From the NCBI GenBank assembly GCA_026393475.1, contig JAPLAA010000024.1:1-64000 (forward strand): a stretch of 64,000 nucleotides of DNA, given 5' to 3'. The position numbers and the translations under genes were made by a program. Numbering within the stretch: the stretch's first letter is position 1; every line of letters starts with the position of its first letter. Below, piece by piece: positions 43,028-52,671 of the stretch. The notes under the pieces were generated by a model. The model was not told the DNA's origin and did no database searches. It saw only the letters and a list, made by a program, of their open reading frames with translations. The DNA is from Actinomycetota bacterium (GTDB lineage: Bacteria; Actinomycetota; Acidimicrobiia; Acidimicrobiales; Ilumatobacteraceae).

Positions 43028-43633
43028 ATGAGCACCAACGTCTGGTTCGGGAAGGGCGTCGCCGACGACGGCGAGTTCCGCCTGTGCGGCAACGTCAGCG
43101 GGAAGCGGACGATCGAGCTCGGGATCGCCCCCGTGCCGTCGTCGGTACCGGCCAACGCGATCACGCTCGCGCTCGCCGGTGCCAAGTCGATCGTCGTCGA
43201 CCCGAGCGACGAGCGCATCGCCGACATCCGGCGCCAGGCCGAGCAGGCCGAGGTCCGCGTCGAGTGCCACCTCGGCGAACTCGCCGACCTCGGCTTCGCG
43301 ACGAGCGGCTCGGTCGACCTCGTCGTCGCCACCCACACCCTCGACGACGTCGACGACCTCCCGCGGCTGCTCCGCCAGGTGCACCGCGTGCTGCGGCCAG
43401 ACGCGTCGTTCGTGGTGTCGCTCACCCATCCGTTCGCCGCGATGTTCGACGCCGGGGTCGACGCACCCTTGCGTCGCTACGGCACGTCGGCGCGTTCGAT
43501 CGGCGAGCTGTTCATGAGCTTCGAGCGCAGCAACTTCCGCATCGACGTGATCCACGAGCTCACCCCGCTGACCGCACGCGACGCGCTGGTGCCCACGGTG
43601 CTGCTGCTCCGAGCGCGCAAGCTCGGGGTCTGA
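43028..43633 (+). CDS. Class I SAM-dependent methyltransferase
   Basis: 201 residues. The AdoMet strand reads TIELGIAPVPSSVPANAITLALAGAKSIVVDPS, with ELGIA instead of the usual ELGCGxG, so glycines are reduced. The acidic D after VV is the expected ribose contact. The later VDLVVATHTLDDVDDLPRLLRQVHRVLRPD segment is typical of type-11 enzymes. It may be active on an unknown small molecule. It is divergent from DUF5318. Confidence 0.8.
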   Translation: MSTNVWFGKGVADDGEFRLCGNVSGKRTIELGIAPVPSSVPANAITLALAGAKSIVVDPSDERIADIRRQAEQAEVRVECHLGELADLGFATSGSVDLVVATHTLDDVDDLPRLLRQVHRVLRPDASFVVSLTHPFAAMFDAGVDAPLRRYGTSARSIGELFMSFERSNFRIDVIHELTPLTARDALVPTVLLLRARKLGV

Positions 43634-43738
43634 CCAGGGGCTCGCCGGCCCCGTGCGTCCCGTCGACCGGGATCAACTACCGTTCGACTCGTTCGACCCG
43701 CCACGGCGACCGCCGTGCCACCGATCGGAGCCGACCGC

Positions 43739-44572
43739 ATGGACATGACCTCCTCACCGGGCCGACGCCGCCAGCGGCGACGCTCCGTCCGACCCTGGCT
43801 CGCGATCGGAACCGTCGTGTGCCTCGGCCTCGCAGCCTGCTCGTCGGACGACTCGACCGATGCCGGCGATTCGAGCGGCACCCCCGAGGACACCTCCGGC
43901 GGAGACGCAGGTGGGGACACGGGCACGGGTGGTGACCTCGCCGATCAGGTGGCGGCAGCCGAGGCCGAGGTCGCCCGCCTGACCGAAGAACTCGACTCGG
44001 CGACGGCCGCAGCCGATGCCGCGGCGGCCGCCGCGGACGAGGCAGCCGCGGCGAAGGAGGAGTTGTCGACGCAGCTGGCAGCGGAGACCGAACGTGCCGA
44101 CGAAGCAGAGGGGACCCTCGAGGGCATCGCCTCGATCTTCCCCGTCACCATCGACTCGTCGCTCGACAACTCGGTGATCGCCGGCACCTGGAACATCAGG
44201 TACGAGGAGGTCTACTGCGACACGTACGCGTTCTGCGGCACGATCCCGCGAGTGGGTCAGGCGACGATCGCGACGACGCCGGAGCGGTTCCTCCGCCTCG
44301 ACATCCCCGGCATCTTGTCGGCCGGCCTCTTCTCCGTCAGCGGATCGCTGTACGGCATCACCGACAGCACCCAGCTGGTCGCGCCCTGCGAGAACGGTCC
44401 GCGGATCGCCCGTCTCACCGTCACGCTCTACGCCGACGGCGTCACCCTCACCGTCGACGGCACTCGTACGGTGCAGGAGATGGCGGCGAGCATCACGGTC
44501 GCGTCGCCCAACGAGGACGGATGCCCCGGTGGCCTCGTGTTCTACGGGGCCCAGCTCACGCGCGCCGGATGA
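43739..44572 (+). CDS. Coiled-coil lipoprotein
   Basis: 277 residues from ATG 43739 (ATG 43745 is also possible). Basic N-terminus, hydrophobic stretch and the lipobox LGLAAC (C34) show a lipoprotein. A Gly/Asp/Ser linker is followed by an alanine/glutamate coiled coil (about 66-127). Then comes a beta-rich domain with paired cysteines (YCDTYAFCG, PCENG, DGCPGG). It is the first of three overlapping genes with an SPFH protein and a membrane protein. The receptor-like layout suggests an external sensor or ligand binder. Confidence 0.75.
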   Translation: MDMTSSPGRRRQRRRSVRPWLAIGTVVCLGLAACSSDDSTDAGDSSGTPEDTSGGDAGGDTGTGGDLADQVAAAEAEVARLTEELDSATAAADAAAAAADEAAAAKEELSTQLAAETERADEAEGTLEGIASIFPVTIDSSLDNSVIAGTWNIRYEEVYCDTYAFCGTIPRVGQATIATTPERFLRLDIPGILSAGLFSVSGSLYGITDSTQLVAPCENGPRIARLTVTLYADGVTLTVDGTRTVQEMAASITVASPNEDGCPGGLVFYGAQLTRAG

Positions 44573-45480
44573 GCCTCATGGGGTTGGTGGTTCTGCTCGT
44601 CGTGGCGGTGCCGATCGTCGGCTTCGTCGGCTGGCTGTTGCTCGACGAGTCGCTCGTGCGCATCCCGTCGGGCAACCTCGGGTTGCTCCTGGTGCACGGC
44701 AAGGCGACGAAACAGGTGCTCGGCCCCGGCCGCCACATCGTCCCGTCGTTCCGCCAGCACTCGGTCCAGCAGTACCCGGCCCTCGAGCTCGCCTACCGCG
44801 CCGACGGGTGCCTGGACGCCGTCCACATCGACCTCGAACGCAGTGGCCCTGTCATCGAGGCGGTGCTCGGCGATCGCACGCCGGTGGTCGTGGCGTGCAC
44901 GATGCGGTACCGCCTGGTCGCCGATCGGCTTCGCGACGTGCACGAAGCCGTTGGCCCCGACGGGTTGTGGAGCTCGATCCGCGATCTCGTCGAACACGAG
45001 GTCCGGGACGCGCTGCTCGAGCCGACCGTGACGATCGACAGCCTCTTCGGCCGCGAACGGCGCGAGCTCGGCTCGACGCTGTCGCTCCGACTCGGGACGG
45101 CGCTCGAGACACACGGGTTCGCACTGACGGGCTTCTCGCTGGCCGGCGTCGATCTCGGTGCGGCCGGCACCGTCGTCGCCGCCACGGCGCGGGCCCGGCT
45201 CGAACTCGAACGTGAGAAGGCCGAGGCCCGGGTCCGCCGGCAGCGGGTCACCAACGACGCCCAGCTCGCCGATGCGTGGGGCGAACGAACGGCAGACATC
45301 GCACTGCGCCACCGGGAACTCGACACCTGGCGTGAGGTGCTCGCTCGCGAGGGCTCCCTCGCCCCGCAGCCCGGCGCCGCGCACGTTCGACGGATGCCGT
45401 CCGCCCAGCAGGGCCCGGACAGCACCATCGCCTCCGCCGACGTCGAGCCCCCGTCCTCCGAAGGGGTCGAGCGCACGTGA
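44569..45480 (+). CDS. SPFH/Band-7 (stomatin-like) membrane protein
   Basis: 303 residues; ATG overlaps the lipoprotein stop (ATGA). An N-terminal helix (about 4-24) is followed by the SPFH core: VRIPSGNLGLLLVHGKATKQVLGPGRHIVPSFRQ, then VACTMRYRLVADRL, and a helical stalk AARARLELEREKAEARVRRQRV. SPFH proteins build large rings or microdomains that scaffold membrane proteins and proteases. No NfeD partner is adjacent; the neighbours are a lipoprotein and a three-helix protein instead. Confidence 0.85.
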   Translation: MSLMGLVVLLVVAVPIVGFVGWLLLDESLVRIPSGNLGLLLVHGKATKQVLGPGRHIVPSFRQHSVQQYPALELAYRADGCLDAVHIDLERSGPVIEAVLGDRTPVVVACTMRYRLVADRLRDVHEAVGPDGLWSSIRDLVEHEVRDALLEPTVTIDSLFGRERRELGSTLSLRLGTALETHGFALTGFSLAGVDLGAAGTVVAATARARLELEREKAEARVRRQRVTNDAQLADAWGERTADIALRHRELDTWREVLAREGSLAPQPGAAHVRRMPSAQQGPDSTIASADVEPPSSEGVERT

Positions 45481-46115
45481 CCGCGGCGGACGAACAGCGT
45501 CGTCTCCGTGGCGATCAGGCGCTCGAGATCCTGGCCGTGATCATCCTCGGTCTCGCGACCGTCGGCACGGCCTGGTGCGGCTTCCAGGCCTCACGCTGGA
45601 GCGGTGAGGAGAGCCGCCGCGCCCGTGACTCCAGCGACCTCCGGATCGAGGCGTCGCGACAGTTCGGGCTCGCGTCACAGATCGTCCAGTACGACACCAG
45701 CACCGCGTCCGACTACGCACAGGCGCTCGCCGACCGCGACGCCGACCTCGCGACGTTCATCAGGACGTCGTTGGCGCGCGACGAGTTCGTGCCCGTCCTC
45801 GACCGATGGGAAGCCGAGTACCGGCGCGGTGAGGATCCGGCGAACCTGCTCGAGGACCAGGACTACCTCGACGCCCAGTTCGCCGAGTTCCGGGCGACCG
45901 ACGCCGAGAGCGAGGCGGTCGCGGCCGTCGCCGAGCAGGCGGCACGGAATTCCGACCGGTACGTCGCGAACACCGTCCTCCTCGCGATGGCCTTGTTCTT
46001 CGCCGGTGTGACGGGCTCGTTCCGCAACCGAGTGCCCCGGCTGCTGCTCCTGTCCGGCGCCGGCCTGATCGCCGCGTGGGTGGCGTCACAGCTGATCGAT
46101 CTCCCGGTGGCCTGA
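45477..46115 (+). CDS. Three-helix membrane protein (DUF4337-like)
   Basis: 212 residues from GTG 45477, overlapping the SPFH stop (GTGA). One helix near the N-terminus (about 17-36) is followed by a long cytoplasmic or periplasmic coiled region (about 40-160) rich in Arg, Asp and Glu, and two helices at 165-181 and 187-206. The layout (one helix, helical arm, two helices) resembles the DUF4337 family. It is probably a partner of the SPFH protein. Confidence 0.75.
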   Translation: MTAADEQRRLRGDQALEILAVIILGLATVGTAWCGFQASRWSGEESRRARDSSDLRIEASRQFGLASQIVQYDTSTASDYAQALADRDADLATFIRTSLARDEFVPVLDRWEAEYRRGEDPANLLEDQDYLDAQFAEFRATDAESEAVAAVAEQAARNSDRYVANTVLLAMALFFAGVTGSFRNRVPRLLLLSGAGLIAAWVASQLIDLPVA

Positions 46116-46201
46116 CCGAAGCGGTGGACCCGGCGTCGCCGGTCGCCGGTCGCCGATCCGATGGCCGATGGCCGATGGCCGGGTGCCGGGGGCCGGTACA
46201 G

Positions 46202-49200
46202 CTAGGTGAGCGTGCGTTCGGCCTCGACGATCTCGGCGGGTCGTGGGCGTCCGAACAGGTAGCCCTGACCGCGATCGCAGCCGAGCTCGCGCAGGCGGGT
46301 GAGCTGCAGCGGCGTCTCCACGCCCTCGGCGACGACGGCGAGTCCGAGGGAGTGGCCGAGGCGAACGACGGCCTCGACGATCGTGCTGTCCTCGTTGTCG
46401 ATGCCCAGGCCGTTCACGAACGAGCGGTCGACCTTGATCGCCTCGACCGGGAACCGCTTGAGATAGGTGAGCGACGAGTAGCCCGTCCCGAAGTCGTCGA
46501 CGCTGAGGTGGAGGCCGACGCCGCGCAGCTCGCGCAGCGCGACCGACGCCGCCTTCACGTCGGCCATGAGGGCGGTCTCGGTGATCTCGAGCCACAGCGA
46601 GCCGGCGGGTACGCCCGACTCGGCCAACGCCTCGGACACGACGTCGAGGAACGTGCCGCTGAGCAGCTGCCTGCTGCTCACGTTCACCGCGATCGACAGG
46701 TCGGCGAAGTTCGGCATCCGCTCCCGCCACTGTCCGAGCTGGGCGAGCGAGGCGCGCAGGATCGCCGCGCCGACGTCGTTGATGATCCCGGTCTCCTCGG
46801 CCATCGGGAGGAACTGGTCGGGGCCGAGCAGGCCGCGGTCGGGGTGCCGCCAGCGGGCCAGCACCTCGAACCCGGTGAGCACGCCGCTGTCGAGGTCGAC
46901 GATCGGTTGGTAGTAGGGGACGATCTCGTCGCGTTCGATGCCGCGGCGCAGTTCGTTGGTGGTGCGCAGCGTCGCGAGCGACGCGTCGTGCACGCCCTGG
47001 GCGAACACCTCGACGCAGTCGCGCCCGCGGGCCTTCGCCCGGTACATGGCCGCGTCGGCGTCGCGCAGCAGGTCGCTGGCCGTCACGTCGGTGCGGTCCG
47101 CCACGGCGATGCCGATGCTGCCGGTCACGAACAGCTCCACACCGTCGAGTGTCAGCGGCCGGGCGATCTCGGTGCGCAACCGTTCCGCCATCGCGAGCGG
47201 CGGGAAGTCGCCGTGGTAGTCGCTGAGCATGACGATGAACTCGTCGCCGCCGAACCGGCTGAGCATGTCGTGATCGCGGAGCACGGCGCGGAGCCGCTGG
47301 GTCATGCCCTTCAGGAGCTGGTCGCCGATGGCATGGCCGAGCGAGTCGTTCACCACCTTGAAGTTGTCGATGTCGACGAACAGCACGGCGGTGGTGCCGA
47401 GCGGCGCCGACGCCAACCGTTCGGTCAGCTCGGCGGTGAACTGTGACCGGTTGGGCAGGCGCGTCAGTTCGTCGTGGGTCGCGGCCCACCGGAGTTGTTC
47501 GGCGCTGCGGCGCTGCTCGGTGATGTCCTGGACGTGGGCGATCACCAACCGTTCACCGTTGTCCTCGAACACCGACACCGACGTGTTCGCCCACACGGTC
47601 GAACCGTCGTCGCGCACATACCGCTTCTCGATGGTGTAGTCGTCGATCGAACCGGCCGCAGCGCGCACGAGCAGCACGTCGTTGCGCGACCAGTCGTCGG
47701 GGTGGGTGATGTCGCGGATCGAGCGCCCGACGAGCTCGTCACGCGTGGTGCGCATCATCGACAGCATCGTGTCGTTGACGTCGACGATGCGGCCGGCATC
47801 GACGGTCGCGAGTGTCATGCCCGTCGGCGCCCCGTGGAAGGCGAGCCGGAACCGCTCGCGGGCCCGTTCGAGCGCCGCCGCCTCGCGCAGGCTCGCCGAC
47901 ACGTCGCGCAACGACACCACGACCTCGTCGGGATCGCGCACCGGCAGCATCGCGTCGACGGCGACGATCAGGTCGGCCCGCGCCGGCGGGGCGAGCGGCA
48001 GGTTGACCGGGGCACCGTCGAAGCCGCCGCCCGCCTGCACGTGCTGCCAGAGCGAGGCTGTGAGCTCACGCGACGACGCGGCCACCAGGTCGCGGAAGTC
48101 GCGGCCGATCAGCTCGTCGGCCGAGCGTGCGGTGAGCTGCTGGGCCGCGGCGTTCGCATCGCGGATGATCCCGCCGCGGTCGATCACCACCACCGCCTCG
48201 GGCAGGTCGTCCAACAGGTTGCGCAGCTGGCGTTCCTTCGTGCCGAGTTCGCCGATCGTCCGGGTGAGCTGCTGGGAGTACTCCGAGCTCTCCCAGGCGC
48301 GCACCCCCTGGTCGACCGTGACGGCGAGGACGAACACGATCGACAGGGCGCCGGAGAAGGCGCTCACCGGATGGTCTCCGATCAGGTACTTGCTGACCGC
48401 CATGGTCATCGACACCGTCGCCGGGAGGTACACCGCCACCATGCGGAGCACCTCGGGTCGGTGGCTCTCCTCACCGCGACGCGACGCCCGGCCGGCGAGT
48501 GCCGTGAGGAGGACCAGGAACGCGCCCCAACAGATGACCGCGGCGATGCCGCCGACACCGCCGAACGGACCGCCGCTCAACGACGAGATGATGTCGCCCG
48601 CGGCGGAGCACACCAGCAGCCCGGCGATCACGAGGATCGTCGGCGAGCGCTGCTGCAGGACCATCACGACCGCGAGCGACGCGACCGTGATGTCGACGAC
48701 GGGCAACCCGACGAGGATCAGCTGATCGCCGAACGCCAGACCCGTGGCCCGCTCGCGCAGCCACAGCTCCCAGATGACGAACACGATCGACACGGCCATC
48801 ACCAGGCTGTCGACCGCGAGCGCCATCCGGCGGACCGACTGGTAGCGCCAGAGACGGATCAGCAGGGCGCCGAACACGAGCAGCGGGGTCAGCACGAACG
48901 CACCGTCGACGGCGCTCGGCCAGCGGTCGACGCCCCATCCCACCTGCATCGTGACGCGCAGCAACTGGGCGACCGCCCACCATCCGGTGGCGAGGAGGAA
49001 CAGTCGGGCGGTGGCGCGGCGGTCGACGCTCGCCCGCCAGGTCATCGACACCGTCGCGACCCCTGCTGCGACGACGAGGGCGGTGTTCGACGCGGTGCCC
49101 CAGCGCTCGACGTCGGTCCCGTGGATGCCGGCTTCGGTGACGATGCCGGCGACGACGGCCGCGATCACCACGAGGACCAGCCGGTCGCTGGGTGCGGCGG

Positions 49201-49372
49201 CGGACTCCTCGCCCACCGGACCGACCAGACCGGTCGGGCCGACCGGTGCTGGTGCTCCGGCTGGGGACGGGGACGGGGACGGGGACGGGGACGCGTTCGT
49301 GGGGGCGGTGGTCCCTGCGTGTGACCATCCCGGTTGCCCCATCATCACCCCCGCCCGATCGCGGGGGATCAT
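46202..49372 (-). CDS. Membrane GGDEF-EAL protein with PAS domains
   Basis: 1056 residues: a disordered head with SPSPSPSP repeats, about nine membrane helices (about 65-340), then two PAS-like domains (about 385-610). A diguanylate cyclase domain with intact RFGGDEF (about 702-708) and an EAL domain with EVLARW (about 833) and DDFGTGYSSL follow. It makes and/or degrades cyclic di-GMP in response to a membrane or redox signal. Catalytic residues of both halves look present. It ends with TAG at 46202. The start is ATG 49372, one base from the pcnA stop on the same strand. Confidence 0.92.
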   Translation of the reverse strand: MIPRDRAGVMMGQPGWSHAGTTAPTNASPSPSPSPSPAGAPAPVGPTGLVGPVGEESAAAPSDRLVLVVIAAVVAGIVTEAGIHGTDVERWGTASNTALVVAAGVATVSMTWRASVDRRATARLFLLATGWWAVAQLLRVTMQVGWGVDRWPSAVDGAFVLTPLLVFGALLIRLWRYQSVRRMALAVDSLVMAVSIVFVIWELWLRERATGLAFGDQLILVGLPVVDITVASLAVVMVLQQRSPTILVIAGLLVCSAAGDIISSLSGGPFGGVGGIAAVICWGAFLVLLTALAGRASRRGEESHRPEVLRMVAVYLPATVSMTMAVSKYLIGDHPVSAFSGALSIVFVLAVTVDQGVRAWESSEYSQQLTRTIGELGTKERQLRNLLDDLPEAVVVIDRGGIIRDANAAAQQLTARSADELIGRDFRDLVAASSRELTASLWQHVQAGGGFDGAPVNLPLAPPARADLIVAVDAMLPVRDPDEVVVSLRDVSASLREAAALERARERFRLAFHGAPTGMTLATVDAGRIVDVNDTMLSMMRTTRDELVGRSIRDITHPDDWSRNDVLLVRAAAGSIDDYTIEKRYVRDDGSTVWANTSVSVFEDNGERLVIAHVQDITEQRRSAEQLRWAATHDELTRLPNRSQFTAELTERLASAPLGTTAVLFVDIDNFKVVNDSLGHAIGDQLLKGMTQRLRAVLRDHDMLSRFGGDEFIVMLSDYHGDFPPLAMAERLRTEIARPLTLDGVELFVTGSIGIAVADRTDVTASDLLRDADAAMYRAKARGRDCVEVFAQGVHDASLATLRTTNELRRGIERDEIVPYYQPIVDLDSGVLTGFEVLARWRHPDRGLLGPDQFLPMAEETGIINDVGAAILRASLAQLGQWRERMPNFADLSIAVNVSSRQLLSGTFLDVVSEALAESGVPAGSLWLEITETALMADVKAASVALRELRGVGLHLSVDDFGTGYSSLTYLKRFPVEAIKVDRSFVNGLGIDNEDSTIVEAVVRLGHSLGLAVVAEGVETPLQLTRLRELGCDRGQGYLFGRPRPAEIVEAERTLT

Positions 49373-49373
49373 A

Positions 49374-50846
49374 TCATGATGAGTGGTCGTTCCACCACTC
49401 TATGAGGCGACGAGTTGCCTCGGTCGGTCCGACCGGGCCGGCGTCGAGTCGCAGCTCGGTGAGGAACTGCACCGCCCGACCCACGTCGCGCCCGGGCGAG
49501 AGCCCGAGCACCTCCATCACGGTCGCGCCGTCGAGCTCCGGCGCGAACGATCCGAGATCCTCCCGATCGGCGAGCGCCGCGAGCTGCGCCACCGCGCCGT
49601 CCACGCGCGCCATCGCGGCCGCCGCCGAGCCGTCGACCAGCGCAGCGGCGTTCGCCCGGGCGAGGAGGACCGCCTGGTCGAGCCAGGGTCCGGCGTCGCG
49701 TACGAGCCGTCGGACCTCGCCCGCGGTCCAGCGACCCGACCCGCCGGCCGGGCCGCCCGACAGCCGCTCGTGCACCGCCACCAGTGTCCCGATCGCGTCG
49801 ATCGACGCGAGCGACGAACGGAGCGCACGCATCCGGGCCCGCGCCACCGACGGGCCGAGCGCGGCGAACATGCCCGCCCACCGCAGGTGTCGATCGTCGG
49901 CGCCCACCGGCAACGCGGCCACGACCGCGAGGGTGTGTGCCAGCGCATCCGCGTGTCGCGACCCGTCCACCACACGGTCGGCGAGCGCGGCGACCTCCGG
50001 GAGGGCCTGGCGGCCGAGGTCGGTGGCGAACACGAACCGCAGCCCGCCCGACGGCGCCGACGCCGCGAGCAGCTTGTCGAGCTCGTCACGGATCCGCTCG
50101 GCCGACACGATCGACAGTCGCTCCGCCATCGACCCGACCGCGTCGAGCAACTCGGGCACCGGCACCAGGTCGTAGCGCGCGATGAACCGGGCGGCCCGCA
50201 ACATCCGCAGCGGGTCGTCGCTGAAGCTCTCGGCCGGTGTGAGCGGCGTGCGCAACACCTTGGCCGCCAGGTCGGCGACCCCGCCGAACGGATCGACCAG
50301 CGACGGCGACGGCGACGTCACCTCGATCGCCATCGCGTTCACGGTGAAGTCGCGGCGCGACAGGTCGGCGACGATGTCGTCGGAGAACGCCACCTCCGGC
50401 TTGCGCGAGTCGTCCCGATAGGCCTCGGCGCGATGGGTGGTGATCTCGAACACCCGCTCGACGGACGCGCCGTTCACATCGGCCACGCCGGCCACCTCGA
50501 CACGCTTCATCGCGCCGATCGTCCCGAAGCGCTCGCCCTGGGTCCAGATCGCGTCGGCCCACCCCTGGAGGAGCTGCTTGATCTCCTTCGGCCGCGCGGT
50601 CGTCGTCGCGTCGAGATCGAAGTCACCCTGCGGCGGTGCGTCGGGCCGGACGACGGTCGTGACGAGGTCGCGCACCGTGCCACCCACGAGGAACAGCCGG
50701 TGCCCTGCCGCACCGAAGCGGTCGGCCAGCGGGGCGAGCTCGTCCATCACCGCCGCGACGTGCGGCGAACCCAACAGCGCCACCATCGGATCCGCTGCAT
50801 CCGACGGAACGGCATCCGACGAGACGGGCGGGCGCGACGGACTCAC
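49374..50846 (-). CDS. cca: CCA tRNA nucleotidyltransferase
   Basis: 490 residues from GTG 50846, which overlaps the stop of the HDAC gene (GTGA). The enzyme adds or repairs the 3' CCA of tRNA. The nucleotidyltransferase core is visible: LFLVGGTVRDLV at 51-62 and the catalytic DFDLD at 75-79 (D77, D79), then RRDFTVNAMA and DDPLRMLRAARF. The C-terminal HD-like half follows. In mycobacteria the same gene (pcnA) flanks this locus. Confidence 0.93.
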   Translation of the reverse strand: MSPSRPPVSSDAVPSDAADPMVALLGSPHVAAVMDELAPLADRFGAAGHRLFLVGGTVRDLVTTVVRPDAPPQGDFDLDATTTARPKEIKQLLQGWADAIWTQGERFGTIGAMKRVEVAGVADVNGASVERVFEITTHRAEAYRDDSRKPEVAFSDDIVADLSRRDFTVNAMAIEVTSPSPSLVDPFGGVADLAAKVLRTPLTPAESFSDDPLRMLRAARFIARYDLVPVPELLDAVGSMAERLSIVSAERIRDELDKLLAASAPSGGLRFVFATDLGRQALPEVAALADRVVDGSRHADALAHTLAVVAALPVGADDRHLRWAGMFAALGPSVARARMRALRSSLASIDAIGTLVAVHERLSGGPAGGSGRWTAGEVRRLVRDAGPWLDQAVLLARANAAALVDGSAAAAMARVDGAVAQLAALADREDLGSFAPELDGATVMEVLGLSPGRDVGRAVQFLTELRLDAGPVGPTEATRRLIEWWNDHSS

Positions 50847-51871
50847 CGATCGGGCTGACGCTCGCGCCAGAACGACGTGATCGCGTCGAGTTGGCGAGCA
50901 CCCGGCCCGCCGGACGTCTCCGACTCGGTCGTGTCGACCGGCTCGGGATCCTCGCCCGACAGCACACCCACCACCCCGGCCGCACACCACGCCAACGCAT
51001 CGAGGTCGTAGCCGCCCTCGAGCATCACGATCCGCCGACCGGGAGGGGCCCACTGCATGGCCCGCTTCGTGAGCGCGATGTAGTCGCCCGAGGTGAGACC
51101 CAGCTCGGTGATCGGATCGAAGCGGTGCCCGTCGAACCCGGCGGAGATGATCAACCACGTCGGCGCGAAGGCCTCGACGCGCGGCGCGATCAACTCGTCG
51201 AACGCACGCAGGTACACGTCGCCGGTGGTGCCGGGCGGCAACGGCACGTTCATCGTGAACCCTTCGCCGGCACCGCTGCCCACCTCGGTGTGCCGACCCG
51301 TGCCGGGATAGAGCGGCCACTGGTGCAGGCTCACGAACAGCACGCGAGGGTCGTGGTAGAAGACGTCCTGGGTGCCGTTGCCGTGATGCGCGTCGTAGTC
51401 GAGGATCAGCACCCGCTCACCCTGATCGGCGAGCGACGCGGCGAGCACCGCCACGTTGGAGATGAGGCAGAAGCCCATCGACTCCGTCTGATTGGCGTGG
51501 TGGCCCGGCGGGCGCACCGCACAGAACGCGGCGTCGCCCTCGCCCCGCCGCAACGCATCGGCGGCCGTGAGCCCCGCCCCCGCGGCGAGCGTGGCGGCGC
51601 GCCACGTGCCCGGTGACGCGTAGGTGTCGGGGTCGAGCCGGCCACCTCCGGAGGTGGAGATGTGCTCGATCCGATCGAGGTATGCCCGTGGGTGCACCCG
51701 TTCCAGATCGACGTGCGAGGCCGCGATCGGCTCCAACGGGATCAGCGCATCGGCCGATGCGTAGCGCTTGATGCCCGACAACACGGCCTGCAGTCGCTCG
51801 GGGCGTTCGGGATGGCGCGGGCCCGCCAGGTGTTCGAGGTACGCGGCATGAGTACTGAACAGCACGGACAC
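50843..51871 (-). CDS. HDAC-family deacetylase / acetylpolyamine amidohydrolase
   Basis: 342 residues from GTG 51871 (GTG 51865 is also possible). The zinc-hydrolase pattern is complete: RPPGHHA (H124, H125), ILDYDAHHGNG (zinc ligands D160 and H162) and ISAGFDGHR (zinc ligand Asp). EGGYDLDALA closes the active site. It removes acetyl from lysine or polyamines. It is followed at once by cca, and its upstream gap of about 160 bp separates it from the divergent GNAT gene. The head-to-head pairing of a deacetylase and an acetyltransferase gene is notable. Confidence 0.9.
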   Translation of the reverse strand: MSVLFSTHAAYLEHLAGPRHPERPERLQAVLSGIKRYASADALIPLEPIAASHVDLERVHPRAYLDRIEHISTSGGGRLDPDTYASPGTWRAATLAAGAGLTAADALRRGEGDAAFCAVRPPGHHANQTESMGFCLISNVAVLAASLADQGERVLILDYDAHHGNGTQDVFYHDPRVLFVSLHQWPLYPGTGRHTEVGSGAGEGFTMNVPLPPGTTGDVYLRAFDELIAPRVEAFAPTWLIISAGFDGHRFDPITELGLTSGDYIALTKRAMQWAPPGRRIVMLEGGYDLDALAWCAAGVVGVLSGEDPEPVDTTESETSGGPGARQLDAITSFWRERQPDR

Positions 51872-52035
51872 GTCTCCGACGCTACCGTCCTGGGGGAATG
51901 AGCCGAGTGCTCCGATCTTCGCGCTCGCCGGCGAACGCTGCGTCCTCGCGGCCCGACCATGGCCGGACGGGCAACATCCCCCTGCGCGGCACCCCGGTGC
52001 CGGCGCGGGCTCACCCCTGCGCGGGCAACCCCTCG

Positions 52036-52671
52036 ATGGCACAGATCGTGGTGCTCGACGGCACGGCCGTCCCCACCCCCGAGCACTTCCGCATCTGGCG
52101 CGCCACGCTCGCCGAGCACGGCTTCACCCAGATCCGCACGGGCGCGCTCTCGCCCCGACAAGCCGGGCAGGCCGACCGGGCAGGGCTCCGCTGCGTCCAG
52201 GAGTTGGCCCTGCTCGACGTCACCGCCCCGTTCGCGCTGGCACGATCGGCCCACCGCACCGCGCGACTGAGGGCGCACGAACTCGACCTCATCGCCGCGA
52301 TCGACCTCGCCGCGTTCGGTGCCAACTGGGCGCTCGACGCCGAGATGCTCGCCGACATCCGCCAGGCCACCCCGTCGCACCGCGCTCGCACGGTGCGCGT
52401 CGACGGCGAGGTGGTCGCGTTCCTCGTCTCCGGCCGGGCGGCGCGCACGGGGTACGTGCAACGCCTGGCGGTCGACCCGGCAGCGCATCGACAGGGCATC
52501 GCCACCTCGCTGCTGCTCGACGCCATGCGATGGATGCGACGGTCGCGGGTCACGCGAGCGTTCGTGAACACCCACGTCGAGAACACCGCGGCGCTCGAGC
52601 TCTACCGCCGCCACGGATTCGTCGAGCTCCCCGAACGGCTCCGGGTGTACGAAGGGCCCGTCGCGACATGA
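52036..52671 (+). CDS. GNAT-family N-acetyltransferase
   Basis: 211 residues from ATG 52036. A less conserved N-terminal half is followed by a GNAT core whose acetyl-CoA loop reads QRLAVDPAAHRQGIATSLL, with THVENTAALELYRRHGF at the end. Substrate unknown. Its stop overlaps the next start (ATGA 52668-52671), so it begins the envelope-redox chain of genes that runs to 62.4 kb. Confidence 0.85.
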   Translation: MAQIVVLDGTAVPTPEHFRIWRATLAEHGFTQIRTGALSPRQAGQADRAGLRCVQELALLDVTAPFALARSAHRTARLRAHELDLIAAIDLAAFGANWALDAEMLADIRQATPSHRARTVRVDGEVVAFLVSGRAARTGYVQRLAVDPAAHRQGIATSLLLDAMRWMRRSRVTRAFVNTHVENTAALELYRRHGFVELPERLRVYEGPVAT

